Source of the DNA: Adiantum capillus-veneris
Lineage: Eukaryota; Streptophyta; Polypodiopsida; Polypodiales; Pteridaceae
Direction of reading: 5' to 3'
NCBI GenBank assembly: GCA_014529385.2
Contig: CM043971.1
Span: 58,291,709-58,355,708, forward strand
DNA: 64,000 bases
Made by a program: the position numbers and the translations under genes. The notes beneath the pieces were generated by a model. It saw only the letters and a list, made by a program, of their open reading frames with translations, was not told where the DNA came from and made no database searches. Shown piece after piece: positions 52,934 through 64,000 of the stretch; within the stretch, counting starts at the first letter, position 1; each line of letters begins with the position of its first letter.

Positions 52934-54032
52934 ATACTTTCGATATTCTATTAATGAGCATGGCACGAAAGATATCCCTGCTATGATTGAGAAAATTCAT
53001 GAGATAAAAATGAAGGAGCTTAATGATTTGAATCTAATCGCCTCTGAAGACTCTGGTTATGTCACTGATCAACCATATTCAATGTGTGGGGTAGCACATA
53101 GCCTAGGTGGTGGTGGAATGCTCATGTATGTTGTGACAAGGCTGATCGAACATAAACCACATCGCCTGTCTCGCCTTATCCTTCTCTCCGCAGCAGGATT
53201 TCACAAGGAGGCGCCTTTGCTGTTTGACCTCTATCAGATCGTGTTTCCGGCTTTGGCACCAATCGCTGCAATATTGATGCCTGGCCTCTACATCAAGACG
53301 TGGATTTTCAGGGGCCTTTTCAACAAGTTGGCACGAGACCTTCAAAATTATCCGGCTGTTGGAGGGCTTGTACAAACGCTCTGTAGTTATGTTATTGCAG
53401 GAGGTGATAGTTCAAATTGGGTCGAGGCACTAGGACTGACCCATTACAATGTGTATGACATGCCAGCGGTTGCATATAGAGTTATTGTACATCTGGCACA
53501 GATGCGCCGTGCAGACAGTTTTCAGATGTTCGACTTTGGGTCTGCGGATGCCAATAGGAAGGTATACAGAACCCCATACCCTCTAGATATTGGGAAACAC
53601 TATGGATTGATTGACATTCCTGTGGATTTTGTGGCTGGCCGCAAGGATAAGCTGATCCCAAGGTCCAATATAAGGCGGCATTATCAGCTTCTTCGAGACA
53701 GTGGAGGCACTGCTTCTTACAGCGAATTCGATTATGCACATCTTGATTTTACTGTGGCTCACAAGGAGGACTTAGTGGCTTATGTGATGTCGAAATTGCT
53801 CTTGGTTACCAATCCATTGACTCCATCAACTCCATCGACCAGCAGGGCTCATATTGCTAAATCTGGCCGTACAAAAGGAGAGGTTAAAAGAGATTCAAGG
53901 AGGTTGAAGAGTAACAGGCAGAGACATTCATCTGACCTTGCAAATGGTATTGATAAGGTGGGAACTGCTACTAGCAGTGACTCTGGAGAGGGGTGTCCTG
54001 AAGAGGATACAGACGGAATAGTGGAAATATGA
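52934..54032 (+). CDS. AB-hydrolase lipase gene, terminal exon D
   Basis: 1099-nt exon encoding the C-terminal 365 residues. It starts YFRYSINEHGTKDIPAMIEK. The nucleophile elbow is CGVAHSLGGGGMLMY (Ser in AHSLGG). PHRLSRLILLSAAGFH follows, then a hydrophobic, possibly membrane-associated stretch (IVFPALAPIAAILMPGLYIK). The catalytic acid is probably the Asp of VDFVAGRKDKLIP and the His that of FDYAHLDFT. A basic, Ser/Thr-rich tail ends DGIVEI at a TGA (54030-54032). It matches the Arabidopsis At1g73920/At1g18460 group over its full length. Likely a lipid or ester hydrolase; substrate unknown. The exon is open and conserved, so it looks functional. The ATG at 52896 is intronic, not the start. 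Confidence 0.92.
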
Positions 54033-54812
54033 CGCTTTCTGAAGTTTTCTGGAGAGGCTATTGTGCTTTCAGGTTATTCTTAAGAGTCACAATGTTTTGA
54101 TTGAGTGCTTTGAAAGACCAGGCCAAAATTGAATGGGTAAGTGGTCGTATGTTCAGATATAGACAATTGACTTAAAGCTATGAAGTTGAGTGTTAGGTGT
54201 GTTGCCAGTTGCAGTTTACCTATCAGCTAACTATTTGTTGAGACGGTTATTTATCTACTATGGTAATGGAGCGAGCAAAACACGGCGACCGCTACTTCGC
54301 GATGATTTTGTGATTATGGTGATGGATATAGACACAACAAATGGATTACTTGCAAGCAGTGAATTTGGATGTGTTTATAGCCAGTTGTGGCGGAATATCG
54401 GCAAATAGTTTATCACAATTTTCATTACTGACCTTAAGTTAAGCTGTGGTATTAGCGAGCGAACAGTGTGTTAGCTACTTCATTATATTCTGTTTATGGT
54501 GATGGATATAGATGATGAATTGCAAGGTGACAAATTGACCGTGTATATTGCCAGTTGTGATTTAATAATTTGTTACACCTGGCATTTATTGATTGTGTCA
54601 AGCTGTGGTTTCAGCGAGCAAAACACTGCGACAGCTACTTTATAATGATCCTTTGGTTTTTCCCCTCAGTTTTGACCAAGCTTTGTGCGACCTGTAGATC
54701 TTGAGGGGTTTTTTCACCATTGGTTATAATCTTGTAATTTGGCTTTATACTGTATTGTGATTGGCCGAGTCTGTCGTCGTAATACTTTTGTAATATAGAG
54801 TCAAGCCTTCCT

Positions 54813-54815
<3 letters not shown>
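54033..54815 (+). other. Probable 3' UTR and downstream flank of the lipase gene
   Basis: No open frame of note. Contains the imperfect repeats below and AATAAT/TTTAATAA-type A/T-rich segments that could serve polyadenylation; no single site can be chosen from sequence. Confidence 0.45.
54265..54655 (+). repeat. Imperfect tandem repeat in the lipase 3' flank
   Basis: GCGAGC(A/G)AA(A)CA starts at about 54271, 54455 and 54614. Shared blocks are GTGATGGATATAGA, TATAGCCAGTTGTGG/TATTGCCAGTTGTGA and AGCTACTT. Two full units and a partial third, spaced 184 and 159 bp. Confidence 0.75.
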
Positions 54816-54858
<43 letters not shown>

Positions 54859-55010
54859 AATGAAATGTTTTTTTAATGTCTTCAAAAGGCCAAAATGACC
54901 TATGGGACCAGAGCATTACAATGTGGTGGATCTGATGCAAAGTCAGAATAACAAAATGAAATGACAAAATGATCAAATAAAAATACTATGAAATCTTAAG
55001 CTGGTAGGTG
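54816..55010 (-). mobile_element. LINE 3' tail (5'-truncated copy) beside (GA)n
   Basis: 54856-55010 matches the 3' end of the LINE at 58745-58955: shared CTTCAAAAGGCCAAA(A/G)TGACC, ACAATGTGGTGGATCTGAT and TAGGTGTGAAC. On the minus strand both copies end in CATTT repeats that run into (CT)n (here 54816-54855). A short 5'-truncated copy is normal for LINE insertion. Confidence 0.75.
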
Positions 55011-58000
55011 TGAACTAAGCACCTTCAGGAAGATTTGTATTGGCTTTGTGGAGAGGGCCCTTTTGGAAGATTTGTATTGGCTTCTACTTCGTGGTTGATG
55101 ATTGACTGATACCAAGGTTTTAGTTTGGTTAGCCTAACATGGTTTTAGACAATGCTTAATTATGAAGGCACTTAAAGAGATAGATAATGAAGGCACGTCA
55201 AGAACCAATAGAGATAAGAACAGAAATTTCCTTGTGTACTTATAATGAAAGCACGCCAAGAACCGACGAACAAGATTAAAACGGACAGTGGCTTGCAAAC
55301 GACCTAATTACATCGTTATGATAGCAAGAAGAAGATGTGTCGAGAATCAAGTCAGATGGCCCTCCACACCTCCAATTATGACCCTTGCACAGATAACTAC
55401 ATCTATGGCAGTCAAGTTCTGAGTCAAAGAAACAAGTTGCGACAACTGCGTAGGAGTTCATGGCTGTCATGCATGGTTGGTTGTCATGTGATGAGAGGCG
55501 CAGCTTCAAGCAATGTCTGTAGCTTATCTGAACTCCTCGGGTGGAAGCCTGAGGTGTTGAAAATTGCAGCGACTAGTCTCAAGAAGTCTCAACCTCAAGT
55601 TTGAGTCGCTTCAAGATACAAAATTTAAAATTGGGTGAAGATAAGAGCGACATTAGCCCCCTTCTCTTCTTGCTTTTGGGTATAGTGTGTTTAAGTCATA
55701 GCTATAAAGACTCATCGCAACCCTATCGAGAGAGTATGCAAACGCTATGAAGGGTTGAAACTAAGGCAGCCTTGAATACAAGATCCACGAAGTTAGCAAC
55801 TAATCATGGCTTGGTTAAAGCCTTCGTTTTGGCTTTTGATATCCAAAGACATGATATCCTTTGTGGGAATCACGCAAAGCCAAGCAAGGCGCACAGATGG
55901 TTGGCAGGTTTCTAGACAAAAAATCAGAGATTAATAGGAAGGATGATGAAGAGTGAGAATAGACAAAGCTCCATGAGAATGGAAGGACCAAAGATGCCAT
56001 GGTGCCGCTTAATAAACACCCCCCATGGGGATTAGCCCATGCAACCAACTCTTGGGTCATGGCAAGGTCGACCAGCAAGACCAGTGCACTCATATGGCAA
56101 CCCACCAAGCACCCTAGGACTAATGGCATGACCTAGCAACAAACGTGGCTAGAGAGGTTGTAGCAAAGGGCAACACATCCCTAGGCTCCAATGATATTGA
56201 CATGAAGAAAAATAACAAAGTTGTGCAACAATCGAATAGAATTTAGGTTTGTTATGACTTCATTCGCATGCCTGTTGAAAGTACAAACTGGACTTTCGTT
56301 TCTTATAAATTTTGGAGGAGGATTGTGCCAACTACATTTTTGTATGGCATTCACTTCCCTTGTGCACTATCTATTTTTGGTATAATGTTGGAGCATTTTT
56401 ATAGTATGAAGATTTTAAAAAGTGTTTTGCTTTTGCTTGTAGTTCTTCAAAGGCTAGTTGTCTTTTCAATTGCAAACTTGTTCAGTGAGCATATTAGGTC
56501 AAAGATAAAATATAATAGTCCTTTACACATAATGAGTATTTGTTTTTACTATAATGATTATAGTTTAGTTCTAGCATTAGAAATGGCTTGTTATCATGTA
56601 TTTACGGCTGACTTATAGTGGTCAAAATAGAATCTTTCATGCACCCCCTTTCCACTTCCAAACCCTAAACCGACCCCTATATCACCAAATAGCTCTTGAC
56701 GAGTAAAATCTATATCATCGGATAGTTCTTGATGAATAGATCACCAGAGTCCGCTAAGTTTGAAGCTCGTTTACAAAAATTCTACAGCACACCCAGTTTG
56801 GAGGGGAGGTGATGGCCCTTTCGAGATCCCAAAATTCTCCTAAAGTAAGCATCATTGTTCCAAACTTTGATTAGTATTGAGTTAATTCATATGCTTTCGA
56901 ACTTGCACTTACAAAATCTGTCATACTTTTCTTGGGGATATTAGCTTCCCTCTATTGTCTTAATTGCTCCCCATCTTTTGCAAAGCTCAGCTGATAGCCA
57001 CTTGTTCTCATTCATGTTTAGCTATCATTTCTTCTTTTTAGCCTTCCAAGAATTTATCTTACTAAATGTGGTTTGACTAGAGATCGTTTCATTCTATTGT
57101 TCCTTTTCATGTTTCCTTGTTTGCGCTTGCATCATAATGTTAACTTGGGATACCTACTCAATCTTTGATCCGTTTGATGCCATGACTCCAATCATGTTCA
57201 TCAAAGCCTTGCATTTCTATTAGTTTTTTTGGGATAGTATAGTGTCAAACAAGCTCTCCCACACCAAAGAAAATCCCTGAATTTCCATCGTACCTCCTTT
57301 AGGACATTTTCTTTGCCAATGATCTCCTCCACTTTTCTAACATGGCTTGTTATGTTTCAGGGCTTGGTTTTGGCTAGGGGGTATTGTCAGTTCTAAACTC
57401 CTCCACTATCAAAAGTAATCAAGAAATATTCTTCTTGTGTTTTGAATCGTGCTTGGTGTATTGCAAGTTGGTCCATACCAAATTTTACTTGGGCCCTCTC
57501 CCTAGAGTAGGTGTTGACTAGGTGCTCTATAAGTTTGACTAGATTCCTCATAATAGGGAGCTATAGGTAGTAATGCTTGCTTGTCTAAAATATTTGTTGG
57601 TTGGGCATATCTTATTGGGACTTGGTTGTGTCCAAGGAATGGGGGTTGGTGTCCCAATACAAGTTGACGCTTTTTCACTCCATCGATTAGTCCCACCAAG
57701 TATCTAGGTGACGATTGTGCAATTGGGCTCGTTACATATGGTCGTTCTCTCACATATCCTTAGTTATAACATTGCTCACTTGTTTGTGATTGATCAATAT
57801 GAATCATGGGAGGGGCTTGTTGATCAAGCAATGCCACCCATATTATTTGATTGCATAACGATGGTGTATCAAACCTATACTAGTTGTCAAATGGCTACCT
57901 GCGGATTATAAGGATACTACATGGGACTAATCCATTTCTACTCTCTTGCACACCATTTGAGTTGTCTGGGTGGATTGGGCTAGCATGTTGTGTTTGTGGG

Positions 58001-58744
58001 CGGTGAGGTGTTCACTCGTTTGGACAAGAAGATGGTTTGTAGTTGGGAGAAACGTATGTGGTGTAATGTAGGAAGTGTGAACCTCTAGATTCCTCCCAAG
58101 ACATGATATATTGGCATTGTAAAAAAGCCTTGCTCACTTTGCGGTCTATCAACGCATCATGAAGCAAGTGTAATGCATCCCCTTGATCCATCCTGCATCC
58201 ATCTTGACTTTAATAGTTTTGTGTGTCTTTAACTTCTGCTCGCTCAATTCTAGGTAGTCAATGTGAAGGGTCCAATTTGGGGAAAGAAAGCTCTAATGCG
58301 ATGAATAGATAAGCACTCAAGTAGGGTGTGATAAGACTTGTGACCTTGCTTAGGGCATAAAGTGCATAGACAAGACTCCTAAGTGGTGCCCCACGCCTTG
58401 TCTCATATCGGAGAATAGGAGAGATGCGACAGATGAGTGTGATAGTTCATATTGGACTGAAGGGGAGGGGCTTGAGCATGTAAGGATGGGTACCAAAACC
58501 TCTAGGGCTCATGAGGATGCTCAAGCGGAGTTGTTGATGAGAAAGATGAGTTAAGTGTTTAAAGCAACACAATCAAATTAAAAGGTATTCCTAATAACGG
58601 CTTCAAAAAAATTAAAAGGTATTCCTAATTCAAAAATTCCCTCAGAAACAAAAAAAATGATGCGCTAGTCTATAGCACATAGCAACAGTCAATGACAAAG
58701 CACGTAGATTTGCAACAGTATTAGTTGGGAAGGACGAATACAAC
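55011..58744. other. Unassigned 3.7-kb intergenic sequence
   Basis: No recognised gene, LTR, RNA gene or tandem array. A 116-codon open stretch at 56268-56618 (plus) has a Leu/Ile-rich middle but no known motif. Short open stretches at 55276-55604, 55815-56129 and 57502-57753 also match nothing known to me. Base composition becomes AT-rich to the right. Confidence 0.4.
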
Positions 58745-60816
58745 ACTGAGAGAGAGAAATGAAATGAAATGAAATGTTATATTAACATCTTCAAAAGGCC
58801 AAAGTGACCTATGAGACAAGAAAGTTACAATGTGGTGGATCTGATACAAAGTCAAAGTCAAAGTAACAAGATGACAACAATGAAAAAAATGAAATGACAA
58901 ATGTCACAATAAAATACTATGGAATCCTAAACTACTAGGTGTGAACAACAGCTAGCTGGGATAGCTAGATCACAAGAGATCCAACATCGGTCTCGCTGGC
59001 GGATCTCATCAATCTCCTCCATGGTCAGTAGTCTGACCGGGTGTCGTGCATGTCGAGCCAAAGTGATCCGAATCCTCTGATGCAGCCTCCGTCGATGCTG
59101 TGTAATCCTCCGCAGTCGTGGGCGTCTGGATCTTCCAAGCTCAGTCGCTCGGTCGATCAGTGTGCCTCTGGTGTGAGACGACGAGCTCTGCTGTGGTAGT
59201 AACTCCTCCGGGTGTCCAGTGGCAGCTCTAAATAAATCTGTGATCTATCTCTGGGACTGGCTAGCCTCTCCTCTCATCAGGCTCTCTCTGTGTCTGCGTA
59301 GCTCGAGAAAAAACAAACCCAAGCGTCTCTGATCCTCGTACTGCATGACTCTGGAGAATGGTCCAAAGCCCTCTTTGAACAAGCAATGGAAGCGGCCTTG
59401 TATCTCGTAGTAGACGGGGCAGTGGCATGTGTAGTGCAACTCTGTCTCAGGCTCGATGTCACATAGGGGGCATGTCCTGGCCTCTGCTGGTACTCCGCTG
59501 TATCCCCCAGTCTCGATCCGCAGCTGGTGTGAAGATGTACGTATCTGGCCGATAGCACATCGTATCCCATGAGACAAGTGGGTGTCCATGTATCTCGGCC
59601 TCGTCACAAAGCCATCAACCGTAAGCTGGAGGAGATGCTCTCTGTAGAAAGCCATCTTCGTGCCAGGAGCTAGCTGTATCCATGTCCTCCTTGTGTCTAG
59701 CTGAGTTAAGTCCTGGCGGATGAGCCTGGTGATCTCGGACTGTGTAAGAGTCAGAGAGGGTGCATCCAGTGAGTACTGGAAGGGAGGCAATCTGTTTATG
59801 CTGAACCCATGCGCCTAAAACCATGATGTCATCTCCCCATACCAGCATGTTGTATCTCCCTGCATGGCTAACTGTCGAGAGGACTCAAGTGCAAGGCGAG
59901 CATATCTGTCTCTGGGAAGTTCCCACATGCGGTGTATGAAGGAGACCGATCTGGTGAGCGCCTCAACCACTAGTGGGGGGGCAGCTAGCTCTGCTCGAAC
60001 AATAGCACGTGGTACTGAGGCCTTGGCTCTAATGAGCCGTGAGATCATAGAGACCAGAGGCTTCACCATGTCCCCCCATCCATCATTGCGGCCTGTCCTC
60101 CCGTGATGATCTAATGAAGGTCCCTAGATCTCAGATCCATAAAGTAATGCAGAAGCCACTAGAGTGTCAAAGAGCCAGAGCTTCGTCCTAGGCTCCTGAA
60201 ACTGAACCTGTGAACAAATCCTTTCCAATCTACCCAATGCTGCATGGGCTCTGGTCAGTCTAGTCTCTGTTGCCCTCCTCAATGAAAATGTTGGCCCACT
60301 AAAAACTACTCCAAGGTAAGTGTACGCATCTGTATACTCCACAGTCGCCTGGCCATATGTGAATGCTAGTGCTGACCTCCTGATCCACTGTGGGGTGGTA
60401 TTAAATACCATGACCTTGGTTTTACCAAGGTTGACAGACAAACCACTTTCCTGAGCAAACCTATTCAAAGCATCCAAGTGACGTTGCATCCCCTCCGGAG
60501 AGTCGGAGATCAACACAATATCATCAGCATATAACAATAATGGAATCCATGTCCCTTCCATCTGTGCACCTCTATCACCATCTCTCTCAATGTAGTCAAA
60601 AACCTCATCCACATACATACCAAATAGAGTAGGAGAGAGCGGGCAGCCCTGCTTCACCCCAATAGTGGAGTGAATCGGGGTGGATAGACCCTCTGAGGTG
60701 CGTACCTACCCCACTACTGGCCTGTATAATGCCATGACCCCCCAAATGAGCTCTGTGGGTACTCCCATCTACTGTAATCCGCGCATCAATCTAGCTCTAG
60801 GCACTGTGTCAAAAGC

Positions 60817-60817
<1 letters not shown>
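58745..60817 (-). mobile_element. LINE (non-LTR retrotransposon) remnant
   Basis: Minus-strand LINE, 5'-truncated at 60817 where a 70-bp (GA)n tract begins, and ending in (CATTT)n plus CT repeat near 58745. The pol C-terminal half lies at 59245-60817 and the 3' UTR at 58745-59244. The tail also occurs at 54856, so at least two copies are present. The clade is undetermined. Confidence 0.85.
59245..60817 (-). pseudogene. LINE reverse transcriptase and C-terminal zinc region
   Basis: One frame from AFDTVPRARLMRGLQ (60816) to SQSQR (59248) with four in-frame stops, near 60770 and 60713 (in the fragment start) and at 60124-60126 and 59815-59817, but no frameshift. RT motifs: AFDTVPR, GVKQGCPLSPTLFGMYVDEV, LLLYADDIVLIS (catalytic YADD, about 60520-60531), GLSVNLGKTKVMVF, YLGVVFSG. 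The C-terminal CPLCDIEPETELHYTCHCPV (C-x2-C ... H ... C) is the zinc-finger-like tail of many LINE pol proteins. Dead copy, but modestly decayed. Confidence 0.88.

Positions 60818-60890
<73 letters not shown>
60818..60890 (+). repeat. (GA)n microsatellite at the LINE 5' end
   Basis: About 36 GA units, the longest tract in the window, exactly abutting the truncated LINE coding sequence. Confidence 0.95.
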
Positions 60891-60892
<2 letters not shown>

Positions 60893-62299
60893 ACTTTAAA
60901 GAGAAGAAAATGTTAAATGGAAAATAAGGAGAAGAGAAACACCTCTTTATATGGACACAAAAGGTCTTTTGACTTTTCACATTCATATGTCTTTTGACTT
61001 TCCACCTTCATCTGTCTTTTCATTCCCTAAACACACCCTTCACTTGTACACTTAATATGTTTTGAAAGAATTTTTATTTTTATGAGATTGAGGAGACCTA
61101 ATAGAGTGCAACAAATGAGGAAATGTAGAACCCTCGGGTACTCTTAAGCATATTTAATCCCATCATGGTAGGATTGGAGTCCGTTTTCATTTGTTTAGCA
61201 ATAGACCTGACCCTTCAATGTCTAGATTGATTCTAATGTACTCAAGGCAAGCACAAGGGATTGATTAGATAGACTAGAACCAAAATTTCACAAAAAAGTG
61301 TGATTGTTTTCTCATGTAAATAGAATACAAGAAGCCGAAACAGTAACCAACATGTTTCTCGAGAAACATACAAAATGATTTCCCAAGGTTTGCATGGATC
61401 AACAAGACAACACAATATATAAAGAGTCATGATTTCCCATTCGAGTCCTTTAATATTTTCCCAATCAACAAGTTGACTACTATTCTTCTATATAGTTGCA
61501 CTCCTAACTACTTATATAGTTGGAGCATTGAAGAATATGTATCTATTACTTGCACATTAGGTTCATTCACATGTTTTAGCAAGCCTAGATTTTCTCACTC
61601 AAACTAATCGCCACTCTTTTTTCTAATACCATCCCCTTTCATCTTGCACTTCAATCAATCTACGAATGGTGGTACTTTTTTACGGTCTCAATATTGTGCA
61701 TAGAGATACGATAAATGATGGTGAAATTGGATATGGTGGATAAGCTAATGCACCATTCGTAATAGAATCATAAGTAAAGAGATTACAAAAAGATTAATTA
61801 CACACTAATGACTCAATGCAATAGAGGCATAAACTAGACACAACTACTATATTAATTTCTTATTGAGAAGTGTATACATAAACTCAATTTATAGCCTTGA
61901 GCTAAGAATCTTGCACACATAGTGGGTAGCATCATAGGCAAGCCAACTAGGACTGCTGACTAGGTTTTCCACATAGGACAAACGTATGGATTTCACATGG
62001 GCTATGTATGATTCGGCTTCCACATAAGAAGAGAGTGTTCTTACATACACAAGGTGTAACAAATCTCACAAATAACAAACCTCCCCTTATGGGTTTTGTT
62101 GCACATCACTCATACAATCCTCTCAAAACACAGGGGTTATGGCACACAATACACAAGCCTCCCCTTAGAAAAAAGTAGGTAAAGGGACTCACAATACTCC
62201 CTACAGACAAAGAGGATAAAGTGCACACAATACACAAGCCTCCCCTTAGAAAAAAGTAGGTAAAGGGACTCACAATACTCCCTACAGACAAAGAGTGTA
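60891..62299. other. Unassigned AT-rich sequence
   Basis: No recognised gene. Contains the 81-bp duplication at 62142-62296. Confidence 0.4.
62142..62296. repeat. 81-bp tandem duplication
   Basis: GCACACAATACACAAGCCTC starts at 62142 and 62223; the copies are almost identical through ACTCCCTACAGACAAAGAG. Confidence 0.9.
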
Positions 62300-63020
62300 A
62301 TCCTCACAATATGTCATCAATGTTATAAACTACATCAACAATGTTTTCGTGATTATCTATGTCTCCAACAACAAGGTTGATTTTGGCTTTCCCTTTATCT
62401 TTAAAATGATCGACGTGAATTGTTACTTGTAGAGATTTATCTTTGAATCCGGCATACTTTGTAGCATGGTTATTCTTTTCCACAAATGCAACAGGGGTTG
62501 ATGTCATAGAAATCCTTTGAACTATGATTGCTCCTACCATAATGTGTGCACTTCAAATTGCATGTGGTGTTTCTATTGTAGTGGTTGGATGTGACAACTA
62601 GAGTTCCTTCTATAGGTTGTGACTAGATTTTTCTCATGCTCTTGAAGAGAGCTCATTACATTTTCAATTTCAAGGACAGGGTCTGTTTCTTTGAGCACTT
62701 GACAATTTGTCCAAAATTTGCATTAGGTACAGCTTTGACAAGCATAACAACTTGGTCATCATTGCCTACACTACTTTTAATATAATTTAGTTGTGTGAGT
62801 GCATATAATTTTGAGCATGTTGATGAGAGAACGTACATCTTACTCGATCTCCAAGGCTAATCCATAGAGTTTTTTTTGAAAATGCAATCTTGGAATCTTT
62901 AGCAACAATGCCAAAGTGTTGCTCTAAGGTGGTCCATGCCTCGTGTAGAGTGGTGCACTTGTAAATATAATGCACAAAATTATCAACGAGTGAAATGCCC
63001 AGAGCGTCGACAGATTACTC
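62300..63020 (-). pseudogene. Ty1/copia gag fossil (UBN2 type)
   Basis: Minus-strand gag segments: ISLVDNFVHYIYKCTTLHEA, WTTLEQHFGIVAKDSKIAFS, DDQVVMLVKAVPNANFGQIV and a worn knuckle area with Cys/His residues near 62520-62560. These fit the UBN2 gag domain of copia elements. No LTR or pol is seen nearby. Broken, several breaks, old. Confidence 0.7.
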
Positions 63021-64000
63021 ACCTTACAAATTGTGCTAGGATGTGTCTCCTTTCTACTCTTCCACCTTTAGTGAGTGTTTTTACAATTGACAACAACTAT
63101 TTGCACATAAAATAACCTTTGGTTTTTACCTACCAAGTGTGAAACCCTTGGCCATTAAATTTGTTAGTTCTTTTCTCACCTCCCATGATAGTGCAAACCC
63201 TTGTGAGTGAGAGAAAGGTCTTCTTCCCCGAATTTTTAAGGTGTTGTCTAATTTTCAAAATTACAAAATGATATCACCTTGCATGATAGATTTGGCATGA
63301 ATAATTTGAATGGGTTATAAATTATTTTACAAATGGAAAGCACACGCTTTCAATTTAAGATCTTGTGGATTGTGTTGATGCTTGGTTTGACCCATATATT
63401 TAAACTAAGAGAGATATCTTAAGCCCCTGGAGATAAACAACTTCACACACTATGGTTTTGAAATTTGGAGGACCTCGCTTTGGGAATAAATTCTTATGGT
63501 CAAGTGCGTTGGATAATCAAAGCTCACAAAATGCAATATGCGAGAATAGGGGCTTGGAGCAAAAAGACCTTGGTGGGAACAAGATTTTAGTAACACTAAA
63601 ATCAAATTCCTCCTTTTTGTTTTAAAAAATAAGAATAAAAATTATCAATCTTTGTTTTATAGAAGTTTCTACTCATGCACCAAAGCTTACAAGGATGGAG
63701 AGGACAAGGCTAGAGGGAGGTCAAGAGGAGGGGGATTCAATGGGAACGAGGGTGCAAGGAGTAGATGCATGTCGATTGAAATTATGTAGCGGGTAACCAA
63801 CAAACAAAGGTGATGTGATGACAAGGCATTGATGTGGTGGGTGTGCTTGCCCAAGTGAAAGCTCTAGGTGTAAGATTTTTTATGAAATTCAAAAATATTT
63901 GAACCTTAACTTTGCAAGCAAGAAGAGTAGAGTATCAATATTTATATCAATCATTGGCTTTGTGTATTTTTTGCCAAGGTAGATGTTGGTGTCTAAAACC
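63021..64000. other. Unassigned AT-rich right edge
   Basis: No gene or repeat recognised; may include the 5' leader of the copia fossil. Confidence 0.35.

Noticed and set aside
56268-56618. Possible small membrane protein (116 codons)
   Set aside because: Composition-driven Leu/Ile run in AT-rich DNA, no conserved motif, no promoter or splice support.

Overview
This is land-plant nuclear DNA: plant-type nested LTR retrotransposons with initiator-Met-tRNA primer sites, plant telomere-like AAACCCTA blocks inside LTRs, plant hAT transposases (BED finger plus DUF659), and one intron-split host gene whose protein closely resembles the Arabidopsis At1g73920/At1g18460 lipase-like alpha/beta hydrolases. 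The long intron packed with transposons and the abundant (GA)n tracts suggest a large-genome plant, perhaps a fern; the species is an inference only.

Layout. 1-1832: left-truncated hAT transposon (minus). 1833-3355: LTR plus gag fossil (A). 3356-8576: Ty3/gypsy fossil (B, minus) with 5' LTR. 8850-13284: second Ty3/gypsy fossil (D, minus). 13285-16270: third gypsy-type fossil (H, minus). 16271-17566: unrecognised degraded coding sequence. 17572-21606: compact LTR element E carrying only gag and protease, with both LTRs and a perfect 5-bp target duplication. 22037-30205: Ty1/copia fossil G, split by gypsy-type element F (24126-29941). 30510-35895: a solo LTR (J) with a perfect target duplication, itself split by copia element I (30896-35575).

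The host gene occupies 36193-54032 (plus strand): three short exons at 36193-36586, then a 16.3-kb intron, then a large terminal exon at 52934-54032. It encodes the nucleophile, acid and histidine regions of an AB-hydrolase lipase. Its 5' exons are not seen, so they lie left of the window or in unassigned patches of the left half. The giant intron holds E-family fossils (M and two LTR copies), a long LTR (N), a second hAT copy, gag-only element Q with a triplicated LTR-end/primer-site repeat, and LTRs K and L.

54033-64000: 3' flank with tandem repeats, a LINE tail, a LINE remnant (58745-60817), long (GA)n tracts and a copia gag fossil (about 62300-63020). No tRNA, rRNA or CRISPR array is supported. 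The most interesting signals are a short promoter-like core shared by eleven LTRs of different families, the gag-protease-only element family, the tripled primer-site repeat in Q, and the 16.3-kb intron of the lipase gene.
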